Positions 24,850 to 36,248 of a DNA stretch of 64,000 nucleotides are shown piece by piece. The notes under the pieces are model-generated. The model saw nothing but the letters and a program-made list of their open reading frames with translations. It had not been told where the DNA came from and ran no database searches. The stretch covers positions 1 through 64,000 of the forward strand of contig UZAN01039860.1 in NCBI GenBank assembly GCA_900618425.1. The letters run 5' to 3'. This stretch comes from Echinostoma caproni. Taxonomy: Eukaryota > Platyhelminthes > Trematoda > Plagiorchiida > Echinostomatidae. Made by a program: the position numbers and the translations under genes. The number at the start of each line of letters is the position of its first letter. The first letter of the stretch is position 1.

Positions 24850-25312
24850 TTGTAAATAAACTCGGAGGGCCTCGGAGAAGACATGATTATGGTATACCAA
24901 ATTAAGCAAAACCCAAGCCATCCATGTCGCCCGCTGCTAAAAGTATCAGCCAACTTTAGTCTTAGAAGACATCCGTTCAAGCTAGTGGTCTCAAATTGCC
25001 GATTGAAATGCCGGCATCAGTCACTCGCAGTCAGAGTGTGTTCGATCTGGAATTCTCTCCCACGCCACGTCTTCTGTGCATCAAGCATTGAATCTTTCAA
25101 ATTGACACTAGCTGAAGCATTAGCATACTTTAAATTCCAACATGGGAAGCTGCGTGCCGCATTTAAAGAAGCATATATCATGTGACATTTTACACAAGGA
25201 ATTGTATGTATCACTCTCTTTCAACCACAGGACGAGCCTATGCGACGAGAAAAGTATGAGCTTGTAAGTTATTCCCATAATAAAATTTCGGAAACTTTGA
25301 AACTTTGAGACT
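24850..25312 (+). mobile_element. CR1-type LINE tail, copy A (5'-truncated)
   Basis: Only the last part of a LINE ORF2 and its 3' UTR is present. Coding homology starts at about 24862 and runs to 25185: DMIMVYQIKQNPSHPCRPLL, then RRHPFKLVV, a CRHQSLAVRVCSIWNSLP block and SIESFKLTL. This is the C-terminal domain after the RT thumb. The 3' UTR ends with CTTGTAAGTTATTCCCATAA (25261-25280), TAAAATTTC and a short GAAACTTT tandem (25291-25308). Copy B at 59.6-60.1 kb shares the tail and nearly the same 5' truncation point. A microsatellite-like TATATATG stretch sits just upstream (24837-24849). Confidence 0.8.
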
Positions 25313-25479
25313 AATAGTTGGGGTCCTGAACATTACGTTAGAGATAGTTCTACACAGCCACAGCGCCAAACTATCAATGCATTGAACGAGATATAAAAAC
25401 AGAACAAGGGAGAAAACAATAGCAGCCACTTTTGGGTAGAGGATAAAAACGTTTGCTTCATTACTGCACGCTATTTGAC

Positions 25480-25800
25480 TTTCTTGTTTTTTTTAAGTTT
25501 GTTTTTCTGACTCCGTACAGTAGAGGGTGTAGTTACACCAATGACGTCGATTCGATGCCATATCTTGTAACTTCTCCCACCAAAGACCATCGCAATATTT
25601 TTGAGGCCCAAGCCAGGGAGCCGGGAAGCCACAATGAAATCCGAATTCGAACACAATCTCTTGTAATCTCTACACCACATCATAACTTCAATGTTTCCTC
25701 CAACCCGGAACAATGTATGCAAACAGCGCATGATATGGCAGACGCTGTTCAGGCATTCCTAAGACGTACAACCGGCCACTTAAGACAATGAAGTGAAATG
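25480..25800 (-). pseudogene. RTE C-terminal domain, broken
   Basis: On the minus strand GMPEQRLPYHALFAY (about 25768-25724) matches the RTE motif H-LRMP-RLP-RALFA. It is followed in the next frame by RLPGLGLKN and a block like LPGWGPRD-WLET-MAQNR (about 25620-25545). The same domain appears on the plus strand at 50.06-50.34 kb as GHVLRMPAHRL and RLPGWGPRDEDCRWLETL, so the two copies support each other. The downstream end is an A-rich stretch near 25485-25500 on this strand, which may be the element's tail. Confidence 0.75.
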
Positions 25801-25939
25801 CTTTTGTTCAGTGGAAGACTTCAACCTTAACACAAACTATCTGACCTAATTGTTACTCTCGCGATGCTCCCACCGTCATCTGGTGATGTTTCACAGACAT
25901 CGGCCATCGTAGAAGGATAGTCGTTGGACACTATCTACT

Positions 25940-26770
25940 CAGAGAAGCCAAGTTTCATAGCGGCAGAGCAACGCGGTGCGCAATACACACGCCCTTTCAG
26001 TGAAAGGGATATGTCGCGCCGGCACCAGAGATGCTACAGATTAGCAATAGCTAATTTAACTTTGATTACGCGTTGCGGGATTTCCTCGCCTACACCTCAG
26101 CCAGTCGTTGTGCAGCTCCCGAGGTAGACAGACATCTCGAATACTTCCCAGCTGTAGTCAACCAGTGAACGTGCAGAAATCTTGCAACACAACCTTGTAC
26201 TTTGAAGGTGCAAAGAACATAACATAACGAGCAACCTCAATTGACAAACGATTTAGGGCGTTTTTTATCACCGGTTCTTTGTCACCGTTTAAGGCAAAAT
26301 CATCGGCCTACTCTGTCTATACCTATGGGAAATTTGACGTGAAGTGAAGAGATAGACTACCCTTTTCGTATCCCACTGGTGGCATAAATCGAGGGTGAGA
26401 GACCAGTAGACTAAAACTTGCCTGAATTCTGACGACAGAGTGCTTTTAGAAGCTGGACCTCCTTCTTGGGTACTCCGTAACTCAGAAAATAGCTCCATAG
26501 TGCAGTGCGAACGATAGAGTCGAAGGCCGCTCTGATGTCCAAAAACACGACAATAGTTTGTCATCTGTATGCATGTCGAAGTTCCAGAGGCTGACGAAGA
26601 GTGAATATTAGATCCATGTAAGCACGGCATGCAGGAAACCCGGCCTGTTCTTCACGGATTTGTCTTGCACGAAACCGGCCCCATCTGCTTCATTGAACGT
26701 AAGTTAACAGCTTCTGTGTCATTAGAAACAGATTTATGCTCCCGTGCTTAAAACAGGCATGTTGACATAA
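25940..26770 (-). pseudogene. RTE reverse transcriptase, partial and broken
   Basis: Reading the minus strand across several frames: REEQAGFPACRAYMDLIFTLRQ near 26680-26600 in outline, then TIVVFLDIRAAFDSI near 26554-26510 (catalytic block A, FLD-xxAFDS). LRALCRQ-like and SIYATSGIRKG blocks follow near 26450-26350. NRLSIEVARYVMFFAPSKYK lies at about 26254-26195, the segment after the YADD box. The expected YADD region near 26300 reads as a decayed ADDFALNGDK block. LAIANL-HLWCRRDISLSLKGRVY at about 26046-25978 is a highly characteristic RTE connection segment. Stops are present throughout. Confidence 0.78.
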
Positions 26771-26899
26771 ACTCTTGTAGATGGGTGAAACGATATATTC
26801 TCCCTCCGTGTGGGGTACAGCTTCGTTCTCTCAAACCTTCGAGAACGGTATGGAAAACCTTCGTAGATGTATGGTTAATCTAAGTCCATCTGTGTGCCG

Positions 26900-27640
26900 A
26901 AATCAGCTAACAAATAGGGAGGTGACCCTTTGGGTATCTGAAATTTGCACTAACAAGAAACAGGGTGTGTTCTGAACATATGTTAAGAAGTCTATCCCCA
27001 TAATCTGAACGACAGGTATACAGGCTTTGATGGCCACCGAAATGGATCGGGTGACAGACGGCCAACGTGTGCGTTTCGGTCTCCAACAATATTCACGATA
27101 TTCGTCTTATGTGCTTTGAGAAGAAGCTTATGTAGGTTGTGACGGAAAGCATTTTTGACTATATCCGAGCTCCAGTTTAACGGAGCATATGCGAAAAGCT
27201 TTGATTGCTGCCTATTGACTTTATATGTGCCTTGAATTCTCACTAGGCATAAGCGGCTGTCTACCTGAATACCCCTCAATAGAGATGCATTGGCTTTGCG
27301 CCTAAGGCAATATCAATGTCTGCTTGAGCAGACGCTAATTCGACATGGTTCTCGGAAGGGCGCAGATAAAACGAGTCTTTTGTGTTGGAAGGAGATGTGA
27401 ATCGGATTTCTGAGCTCGGATTCTGAATGCGTCTCCGTGAGACAACATATATCAGTCTCTAGACTTTTGAGCATACGGGCCAAACCTGCCTTTTGGCCTA
27501 TATGCATTAGAGTTCTTGTGTTGAACGAAGCTAGTTTGATCTCAGAGCGAGGTCGGAGCAATGAAACGGTAGGCTTCCAGTGAACCGGAATTGCTACGAA
27601 AGATGTCGATGAGGATAACGAGACCAGTGGAACCTTAAGA
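26900..27640 (-). pseudogene. RTE endonuclease domain, broken
   Basis: On the minus strand, EIKLASFNTRTLMHIGQKAG (27543-27484) is the N-terminal SFNTRTL block, followed by LARMLKSLETDICCLTET, the first catalytic region with its E-T pair. QVDSRLCLVRIQG and FAYAPLN (27267-27178) follow. GDRNAHVGRLS (27095-27063) is where the family has GDFNAQVGRLS. The next frame gives DYGDRLLNICSEHTLFLVSAN and FRYPKGH (27009-26925). Changes of frame occur near 27300 and near 27060. In an intact RTE this domain makes the priming nick. Confidence 0.8.
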
Positions 27641-27649
27641 AATATAACA

Positions 27650-28345
27650 TACAGCGGAACAAATGGGTTTTTTGTGTGTTAGATAAGTGGAAATAATGTG
27701 TGAAGTTATTTGGAAGAGGGAGTGTAAAATTTTAAGACACTCATGAGTGTCTATGGATAGACTGTGGGTGTGATACGTCCCGGTTTCCCAGGTCGAATTA
27801 GAGGGTTTTATTGAGGAAACCAACCTGGAGCCTATGGTTAAAATACTTGACTCACAAGGTAGCGGAGTAATTTAGGGAGTCCACGATCTTCTGGGAACCG
27901 GTGACTGGCGGACCAGTTCACACGCTTTTTGGATGTGGCCAACTATCCAGTGTACCCAGATTGCCCTTGAGCAGTGCACTTGCCGGTGAACGTCATGGTG
28001 GTTCACCCCAAAGGTGAATTCTGGAAACCGGTTCGGTTGGGCCGAGGAGTTGTGTCACTATAAGCTTCTTACGCCAGGGGTGGATGGTTTGGAATCAGGG
28101 TTTTAGCCAACTCCCCTATACTAACTAACAATGAACAGTTAATCCGGTGGAAACCCTCGGCATTCTATTTCGCCCTCCGATTTTAGTAACAGCACCTCCG
28201 CCACGAGAAGTCAGTGGGTAGGACTTTCTAAGTAGAATCTATTTAGTTCGATTGGTCGTTCGGGTGCAATTCCAGGGGAGCTCGGAAGGACTGGCCATTT
28301 CAGAGCCCGAGACATCAACTCATGATCGTACTCAGACATATTGAG
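27650..28345 (-). other. Possible 5' flank or 5' UTR of the RTE element
   Basis: The sequence directly upstream of the RTE endonuclease (minus strand) is less AT-rich than its surroundings and contains short repeated words (ACCGGTT, GGTTCAC, CACCGG). There is no open frame worth calling. It could be the 5' UTR of a long RTE copy or an unrelated older repeat. No second copy in the window lets me decide. Confidence 0.3.
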
Positions 28346-29230
28346 GCTCTACAAGACAATGAACATCGCAGCTATTGAAATGCTAAATAGGGAACTGAAA
28401 TCGCTAAGTACCAGAATTTATTTGAAACGAAAAGTTCCTGTAACTAATGTTTGCGCTGTCACCTGAATATTATTTAAATGGCTACCTAGCAACTGATACT
28501 GCTTCATCCCTCATTAGGAGCCTTTCAAGGATCTTATTAATGCGAACCTGCTTTGGAGCTCAATTGGTTTTCTTTGTGGAGATCTCTTGAGTTCTGACGA
28601 CTATGAAAACGAACTCCATTCCACTCCCTGCCAACTGATATTTATCTGCGTAGACACTTGGCATTGTAGTCTGGTAACAGATTCTTAAATAGCTGCAACG
28701 GTAAGTTACTGTAAAAGAAACAAAGAACATCCAGTGAACCGGGAAAAGCACTCATCATCATATTCCGCGCGAATTTAGGCAAATATCTGCGTTTAGCCGA
28801 AGCCATGGCTATTTGAGGAGTACAGCGCTACTTTCTGCACACAAAACAGATTGTGTCCGATTAACCGTTCGCCTCCGACAGCCCCACCCCTTCAGAGGGC
28901 CATCCCGCAATGTACTCATGGACTTGTGTTTTCGTCCAAACATCCCTTGTCTGATGAAATCGTTTTTTGTAATCATTCAAATCCTGAGATACGTCTACTC
29001 GATTGTTTTGTTTTATGTCCAGCCACGTGACTGACCAAATTGTCGGGATCTAGCCCAATCAAGAGCACAGAACGTTTGTACAATCAAGACACTGATATTC
29101 AAATAAACCGTCTGTACGCACGACATCTTACTTCGCATTGCTTCCTTTTCTCAAATCCTTACAAGGATACCGGTGTTTCGAATTCCTGTAGAATTTGCTA
29201 CAATTATAGATAAAAGCCTTTAGCATATTA
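28345..29230. other. No supportable gene
   Basis: Anonymous sequence. The frames at 28560-28751 (-) and 28813-29034 (+) have no recognisable domains. It ends at the TA dinucleotide (29229-29230) that borders the mariner element. Confidence 0.45.
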
Positions 29231-30560
29231 GGTTGTTGCATAAGTTCCCGCCATAACGTTAAACTATTTGTTCTACGAAGACTTTCTGATATTTGGCAAA
29301 GTGTTATATACCATTAGAAGGCCCGTACTATGCTCTACAAGATTAGAGTAATCATTTTGGCCTATATTATTTTTTGTCTGTTTTAGCACCGTTAAATGGA
29401 TTGTTAAGTCGACAAAAATTGTACTTTCAACACCTTTTTTCGCCTTTAATCGAGGTCAAAAAACAAGTGAAGCCACCAGAGATCTTTGTGCCGCGTACGA
29501 AAAGAACGCTATATCTGAGAGGACTGCTTGGGATTGGTTTGCTAGGTTTAAACGCAGTAATTTCAACCTCAACGACGCTCCTTGTTCCGGAAGCCCAGTC
29601 GAAATAGAGGACGATCAACTCAGGAATCTTTTGAAGGAAGATGGCCGCAAGACATGCAGAGAATGGGGCAGAAAGATAAGTTGTGATTTTGCTACAATTT
29701 CACGCCACCTTCAGTCCATGGGCTTAACTTTAAAGCTTGGAGTTTGGGTCCCTTACGAACTCACCTAAAAACAGAAGTACAAGCGGCTTTCCATTGCTGC
29801 TCAAAATCTCTTTCAACACCGAGGAACCTATGACCATATATAGAATTGTCTCTGGAGACCAGGAATGGTGTCTCTATGGTAATCCGACGTAAAGGAATGA
29901 TTGGGTAATTTTTGGAGAGAAGCCTAAGCTTAGGATCAAGAAAGACCTGCACCCGATGAAGACAATAATTTGCGTATGGTTAGATTGGGGAAGTTTAATT
30001 CACTGGAAAATGCTTGGAAAGATGACAGTAGAGAAGAATCTCTATAAAGCCCAATCACATCGAGTCAATGGGGCAATTCAACAAAAACGACCGAATCGAC
30101 AAGGTCTGGTGATCCTCTTCCATGACAATACTCGACCACACACAGCAAAATCTGTCAAGATGGCACTCCAAGAGCTCATTTGGGAGGTCTTTCACCATCC
30201 TCCGTGTTTCCCAGACATCTCCCCGACGGATTACCATCTTTTTTGCTGCCTTTAAAATGAAATGATGGGTCTCAGCTCCAAAAATCAGCATAATCTTGAG
30301 CAATGACTCAACCAATTCTTCGAGATGCGACCTTAGGATTTCTGGTGATATTAAATCAACAAACCGGTGGAAAGATAGGAAGAACTAGTGAACAATGATG
30401 GAGAGCACATAATTGGTAGAAGTGCAACTATTTTTACTGTTACAGTTTTATGATTTCAGTAAATATATAACCGACTGAATCATCATTATTTTGGTTGTTA
30501 AAATTCTCTGGTTTCTTCGAAAATAAATGTTTGTAAACGGCGGGAACTTATACAATAACC
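29231..30560 (+). mobile_element. mariner DNA transposon with both inverted repeats
   Basis: A mariner element of 1,330 bases, the usual full length of the family. The left terminal inverted repeat is 29231-29252, starting GGTTGTTGCATAAGTTCCCG. The right repeat, 30539-30560, is its complement with two mismatches in 22 positions. A TA target dinucleotide precedes the left end (29229-29230). The right side has CA (30561-30562), so the second TA of the expected duplication has mutated. The transposase between the ends is interrupted (separate entry). The element is complete at the DNA level but coding-dead. Confidence 0.93.
29440..30260 (+). pseudogene. mariner transposase pseudogene
   Basis: A DD34D transposase on the plus strand. 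Visible blocks: ATRDLCAAYEKNAISERTA and WFARFKRSNFNLNDAP in the N-terminal helix-turn-helix pair (29474-29580), SGSPVEIEDDQLRNLLKEDG, then ISRHLQSMGL (29697-29726). GVWVPYELT ends in a stop at 29765-29767, in the segment where the family has WVPHELSE. A decayed GDQEWCLYGNP holds the first catalytic aspartate (about 29856-29888). LHPMKTIICVWLDWGSLIHW (29950-30006) follows. HDNTRPHTAKS holds the second aspartate near 30121, and FPDISPTDYHLF, where mariner has YSPDLAPSDYHLF, the third near 30230. The 5' part before about 29470 is in another frame. Confidence 0.88.
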
Positions 30561-33500
30561 CAAAAGTTGTCCTCAATAAACGTTTTGCTGTTCTAAAAAA
30601 GACAAATAACGGTTTTGGAAGTCTCTTTGGAAGAAAAACGCGATTGGACCTGGTGAGATTTGATTTCTCCGATAATGAAATTACGAAATATAGGGTGTGA
30701 TTACGGTTTTCCACCTGGTTAATAGTTCACCATTTGACAAGATCCGAATGCTTATGCTTGTCGGCAATTCGATAATATTGGAGCAACTCCTAAACAAGTT
30801 CCGGCATTGAGCGCAATTAATAATCTGTGGTGTCACATACGGTTTTCGATATCGAGACACCCATACAGATCGATGGATTGTTTTCTTCTTACGAAATTAT
30901 GTAGTTGTGTGGATTTATTCAGTTGTCTGTCAAATTTGTTGCCAAGAGATCAGACGTTGTGCCGAAGGTTCATAATGAATTCGAACTTCAACAGTGTTGA
31001 GCTGTACTGGTTGCGTTCGATTTCGTGCGCATTCCATGTGTGAACGGTGAAAATAATTCAATTCATTTGACAGCCGAAAGTAGGTAGCCCAACACAAGTT
31101 AAAAGCATCTATTCACAAACGCAGTAATCAACCGGTCAACTGTGTTGGTTAGGATACAAAACTGAACTTCCCAATTTGAACAGAAAATCAATTAACCTTT
31201 TTGATTTGTGGATCGCTTTTATGTACAATTCATTAAAAATGCTCGTACACTGTCTTGGGGGGCAATTCGGTCCTGAAAGGTTCTCCGATGTTTTTCGCTA
31301 GAAACGTCTGATGGTCACATCTAGTAAATGGAGAATGACAGAAGCGTCTATAGATCAATAACAGGATTTCATCCTTCCTATCTCATGGTTCAATGGAACT
31401 TAAAACCCGTGCGCGGGAAATTGTTTTATGAAACGTCAAAAGAAAGTGGAACTAATTGTTTTGTGCCCCCAAAAGCCTTATGCAAAATTTCAATATATAT
31501 TTACATTATACAAAATCAGGCATTTGCTGAAGGAGAACCAACCGAGGTGATTGGTAAAGTGTATCATGATTATTGTTCTTCTGGCGCTAACCAGTGGTAG
31601 ATGCGACAACGCTATAATGACGGTTTTATACTGTCCAAAGATGTATTGGCATAATTTAAGTGAAGGTTCGTTGACTTCGCCGAAACGCGTTCTCACGTTG
31701 TGCAGAGATTTGTATCCAAAGAATATGAGACTGTTATAAAGATGATGCTCATTTGAACCCGTTTCAAAAGGGTATCCTGATTGTAAAATGTGATCCAAGC
31801 AGGAATACTGGGAAGTTCAAAAAGGAATAAACGTCTTTTTTCCAAAATCCTGCTTTGAGAGAGAACATCAAACAGTTGATCATCAAAACAAAAGAGATCA
31901 GGGGAAAGATCTTTTCCGTATATCTAGAGCTGACCAAAAAATTAATAAAAATTGCAGGAAAATGTTCTAATCTGATTACAGAGAATGAAACATTTTACAT
32001 CATTAGCTTCAACGAAAAAAAATCAACACAACAATTTCTTTTTACATCATTTGCTGTACGTATTACGCTGGGTAAATCAAGTTTGGTTTCCTTGAATTTA
32101 TGTGTTCTAAAGTGCTTCAAAACATGCCGTTTTGTTTACCTCTAAAGAAGCCTATACATGTTTTTGGTAAATTTGATGCTCTTTGTTGCTCGTACACTAA
32201 TATGGCCTGTTGAAAACATGCCCTTATGTTTGGGCCCATATGGATAGACTGGGATCCTACTCTACGGTAACAAAATTGAAATTCAGCTCCGTATTTTGTT
32301 TATTCCATTATCCTAGTCTTTTGTCTAAGTCACTTTAACTACTGCAGTTTTGTGATCCGTTTGGCAATTAAAGTGAATCGATGCATTTCCACCACTTTCC
32401 GTACTGTTGTATTTTTCACACTAATCATGCATAGCTGGCTTTTCTTCGTTCCCGGTTTTGAAGGTAGGGTGTACCATGTTACAACCAAATCACATTCTCG
32501 TGGTGATTGCGTTGACGCTTAGGTGTCTGCCAAACAAGCATGTCATAACTGACCGTTTATGGCATCTGAGGGTATCATCCGGTCACACATGACGACTGAC
32601 CAGAAGTAGAAACGATGTCAGCTGATGGATGCGGGGATAGCTCGTAACGAGGAAAGAGCAAATCCGAAGGAAATATAATACCGACTCAGGGTGAAAACTG
32701 AAGCTGCTATATCTATTGTGCGTGCAATCCCATGAATTTCTATTTACAGGGATCCATATCCATTTTCCTCAAGTCAAAATCATAATTACCGTGATCAGCT
32801 GACTCACAGGAGATTCCGTAGTCGGGAACAAGAACAGCTGTGCTAGGCTTAACATAATTGGCCTCCGGTGCAATTTTGGAAACTGTCATCCTGGAAACGA
32901 TGTGAGACTTCCAGGTGAATACAGTCCTTCTCTTATTCTATTATTCTCGCTAGATGGAGCAATTCTAATCTAAACTGATTGACAGACAGCTGCAGCCAGT
33001 CGTTTACCACGCCTGAAGTAGCATTTTAATGAGAACATTTACACATGTCAACGAGCGCGCGAGAAAATTTTGCAACAACGGTATTTCGGAAAGCCAGTTT
33101 GGCCTCCAGTAAGCGCAAACAATTGCTCTATTTAGAAATTGAATTTCTTGTATTATGTATAATGATAGTACCACAAAGTTGTTTTGCGAAAAGAATACAA
33201 TTGAACAGAATGAAAAGGTAACCATCACGGTTAATAGGAAATACCATTAGTCCAAATCTTCTAAACTCTACTCAACGTATGATTCGTTCAAATTCATGTT
33301 TCCTTATGAGATCATGTTTTCCTGATGATTATCGTATTTTTTCTGATTTTCTGATTTATATGCTATTCGACATATTGGAGAAATATTTGCTCTTCTGATA
33401 CGCTTCAAGAAGAAGAGTTATTTTGTGAAGAACAATACTGGATATGGTTTTTAGAAAGAAAGATTTTGATGTGCACAGCGGATGAAGTCCACCGGTTGAA

Positions 33501-36240
33501 CCAATCGGCGGAGTACCAAAAATACGCATCTTCCTCGGACTGGTCTCTCAGAAAGATAATTTAATGAACAAGGTGCGTCGTAATCTCACGGCAGTATGGT
33601 TTCGCACATCTTCCGCCGCGCAGCTTTGATTGATAGCGTGTATCTTGGTGTTTCGAATGAACAACCAAAAACAGCGCCAGCAGCCTAAATTCTCTTCACG
33701 TGTCGTTTATCCGTTCACCTGCATTTACGGTGACACATCAGCAGAACGAATAGGCCCCCGTCACAAATAATTTTTGAAAACATTCCCAAATGGTTATCAC
33801 AGTCAATGGTGCAGCACAATTCCAGAGGTCCATCTTTTAAGAAAATACCAGGGGCATCAGGTTGAAAGCATCTTATGACAACTGGATACCTCTTTGACCC
33901 ACTTTGTCGCTCAAACGGTTGTTATGTAACATGAATACCAGGATCTTAGCTTTTCGTGAAGTGCTATTAAACCAATTACGAAATCCAAATATTCTAATGC
34001 AATCAGTCAAAAAACAGAGGAACTGATTCTGCGAATTATTCGCCACTTACCCTGGCTGCGAGTAGTCAAACCATTGTAGTTATCAAAGCTTTTTTAAATG
34101 CCGGATTGTTTTTAGTTATGGCTATCTGGGAGATTAAAAGAAATAATAATAATATTGTGCAGTGTTTGCAATCTCTCTGTTCTAAAGAGTAAGATAAATG
34201 AAACCCACTACTCCAAGTTTCCAAAGAAATTGGTCCGAAAGGATTTGAAAAGAGCCTTGAGAAATGCCACTCAGGGATTAACGCAAAAACTTGCCCGTGA
34301 GATTTAGAACTGGCATCCGAATTTCTCAAATTCAATGAGATCCGTACCTTCCATGAATGTCGTGTGATTACTGAAATTCTAGATTTGCAAAGTTAACGGA
34401 GGTAGCTGAGAAGGGCTATTTCAAATCGGCTTGCTCATGGAGGATAGCTCTGAAAAGTAACCGCTAGCTACGTTTTATCAACACCTCTTGGATGTGCATC
34501 AGAATTTATTCTTTATGGGAGTAGAGAAGAACACTCAGAAAGGTTGTAATGGTTCAGAACAGATGTCATTATTTGAGAATAAGCTGGAACCACAGGGAAT
34601 TCCAATTAAAAGCCACATAATTATGGCTTTTTAGAACAGGGTTTGAGACAACAGTATGTATCCATCAGAACTGGAAGGACAAAGAGAAGAGGAAGCAGAA
34701 GGAGCAGCTTGAAAATTGATGTTGACTATCATCTCATTTGCAAAGCGAACACAAGTTTGTGAAACGTTCGCCCTTAACCTTTTATAACTTCCACCATATC
34801 AATAGATAAGAACATACCGCAAATATCGTCTTCGAAATCATTTCCTGGGGTGAAGAAGATAAATGTCCTACGTATATATCTATATGAAATATCCCTAGCC
34901 AGCAGGTTAGGATGGTATGACTAAGCTCTAACGTTTGAACAGTCCAAATTTCTGTAATTTTTCCCCCAGTGAGAGCCGCACACCTGTCAAAGATGAATTG
35001 TTGTTCTATATGCACGAACGTATCAATCAATTGAATGACTCGTCCAGACAAGAAGACAGACAGGTGCGCCGAGAGATAGATAGATAGACAGACAGACAGA
35101 GGGCAGAGGGAGAGTATTTTACAATACTCGAGATAACAAGAGAGACACGTATTTAAACTACTCCATTCAATTAGTTTTGTCTGCAAGAAATGACAGTCGA
35201 TCGACAGAACTCTTCCATGATTGAATTCCACCACTCCTCGCTTTTTCGAATGTTCGCTTTCGTGTCAACGACCTGTCAAATCATATAGATCGCGCATCGA
35301 TGAAAATAAATTCACTATCGAAAAATGAAACGTTGGCAGAAGAAACAGGAAAATTTATAAGCAACAGCCACTGGAATACTGGCTCTGAGATTACTGACGA
35401 CAAACTGTTCTAGGATCGATTGAAAAAAAAGATTGAGTAGTTTCCCTGAAGTATTCCTCGGCAGTGTGGTAGCACTCTTTTGCTGGATTTCCCTTTTCTT
35501 TTTCGAAAATTTTTATTTGTTTCCCATGTGATTTTGAACGCTTTTTTCTTTAATATAATAGTGTTCCACTACGGAGTAGGAGTTTAGGTGAAGAGCTTTA
35601 CGAACTGTTTTATGCGCTTTTTTGGTGATTGATCGTTCCTTGTACCAATGGTCATGAACCACGATAGCATCGATCATTCTGTCCTGCTTTTATCGGATTT
35701 ATTTAATCAGTTGATGTGCGAGAGGAAGAGTGATGGAGTTTTGTGAGGGATCTGCAACCGGAATGAACTTTGGTTGTAAGTCATTATCAGTGAAAAATAA
35801 AATTTGTTCAAGCCTTTTTAGGTTAGCCTCATTTGTTTTGAATAAATGCCACTGAAGCAATTTTAAGTGATCAGATGTGTCACAGAGTAGCAAAGAAAAA
35901 CTTNAAAAACTTTTTAATTCATGTACAACGACGGTTTCACCGATTTTCTTAAACACGGTGTAACATTATTCTTTTGTTCTTCAACTATGAATGACAACTG
36001 AATTGCTCGATGGTTATTGTTGAGCTATCAAAGACTTTATTTCGGGGCAAATCCTAACTCTCATCGAATTCTGAGAATTTATGTTCATTATGGTCAATTT
36101 TCTTGTATTTAAACAGTGTATGTTTCATTACTTTTGTCCTAGGTCTTTGATAAAGACACAATCCAAATCACTAGGTATACCGATCGCATTTTAATCAATA
36201 GTGTAAGTTAAATTACTCGAAATGAATTTGGTCTTGTGAT
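30561..36240. other. No supportable gene; GATA/GACA microsatellite
   Basis: Long anonymous stretch. The frames at 31328-31600 (+), 31490-31798 (-), 31855-32145 (+), 33004-33228 (-) and 34066-34335 (-) show no recognised motif. The 150-residue minus frame at 34782-35234 runs through low-complexity repeats. A short compound microsatellite of GATA then GACA units lies at 35073-35100. N position 35904 is flanked by the repeated word AAAAACTT. Confidence 0.45.
35073..35100. repeat. GATA/GACA compound microsatellite
   Basis: About three GATA units pass directly into three GACA units on the plus strand, followed by a purine-rich stretch to about 35116. It is short and coding-silent. Confidence 0.8.
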
Positions 36241-36248
36241 TGCTAGTG

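Larger units (their letters stand above)
25480..27650 (-). mobile_element. RTE-type LINE, internally deleted
   Basis: An RTE-clade non-LTR retrotransposon on the minus strand: 5' end near 27650, 3' end near 25480. It reads, in order, an N-terminal lead, an apurinic-type endonuclease, part of the RT and the characteristic RTE C-terminal domain. At about 2.2 kb it is short for the family, whose single ORF is usually near 3 kb. The missing part lies between the endonuclease C-terminus (about 26900) and the RT fingers (about 26760). Frameshifts and stops are numerous. It meets CR1 copy A tail to tail, with about 170 bases between their 3' ends. Confidence 0.8.

Noticed and set aside
25924..26127. 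Plus-strand frame of 67 residues
   Set aside because: It is the shadow of the RTE-type LINE reverse transcriptase on the minus strand, whose motifs are clear.
30448..30714. Minus-strand frame of 88 residues
   Set aside because: It crosses the right inverted repeat of the mariner element and has no motif.
34782..35234. Open frame of 150 residues on the minus strand
   Set aside because: It runs through a GATA/GACA microsatellite and purine-rich repeats; the encoded LYLSAHLSVFLS-type stretch is low complexity and no motif is recognisable.
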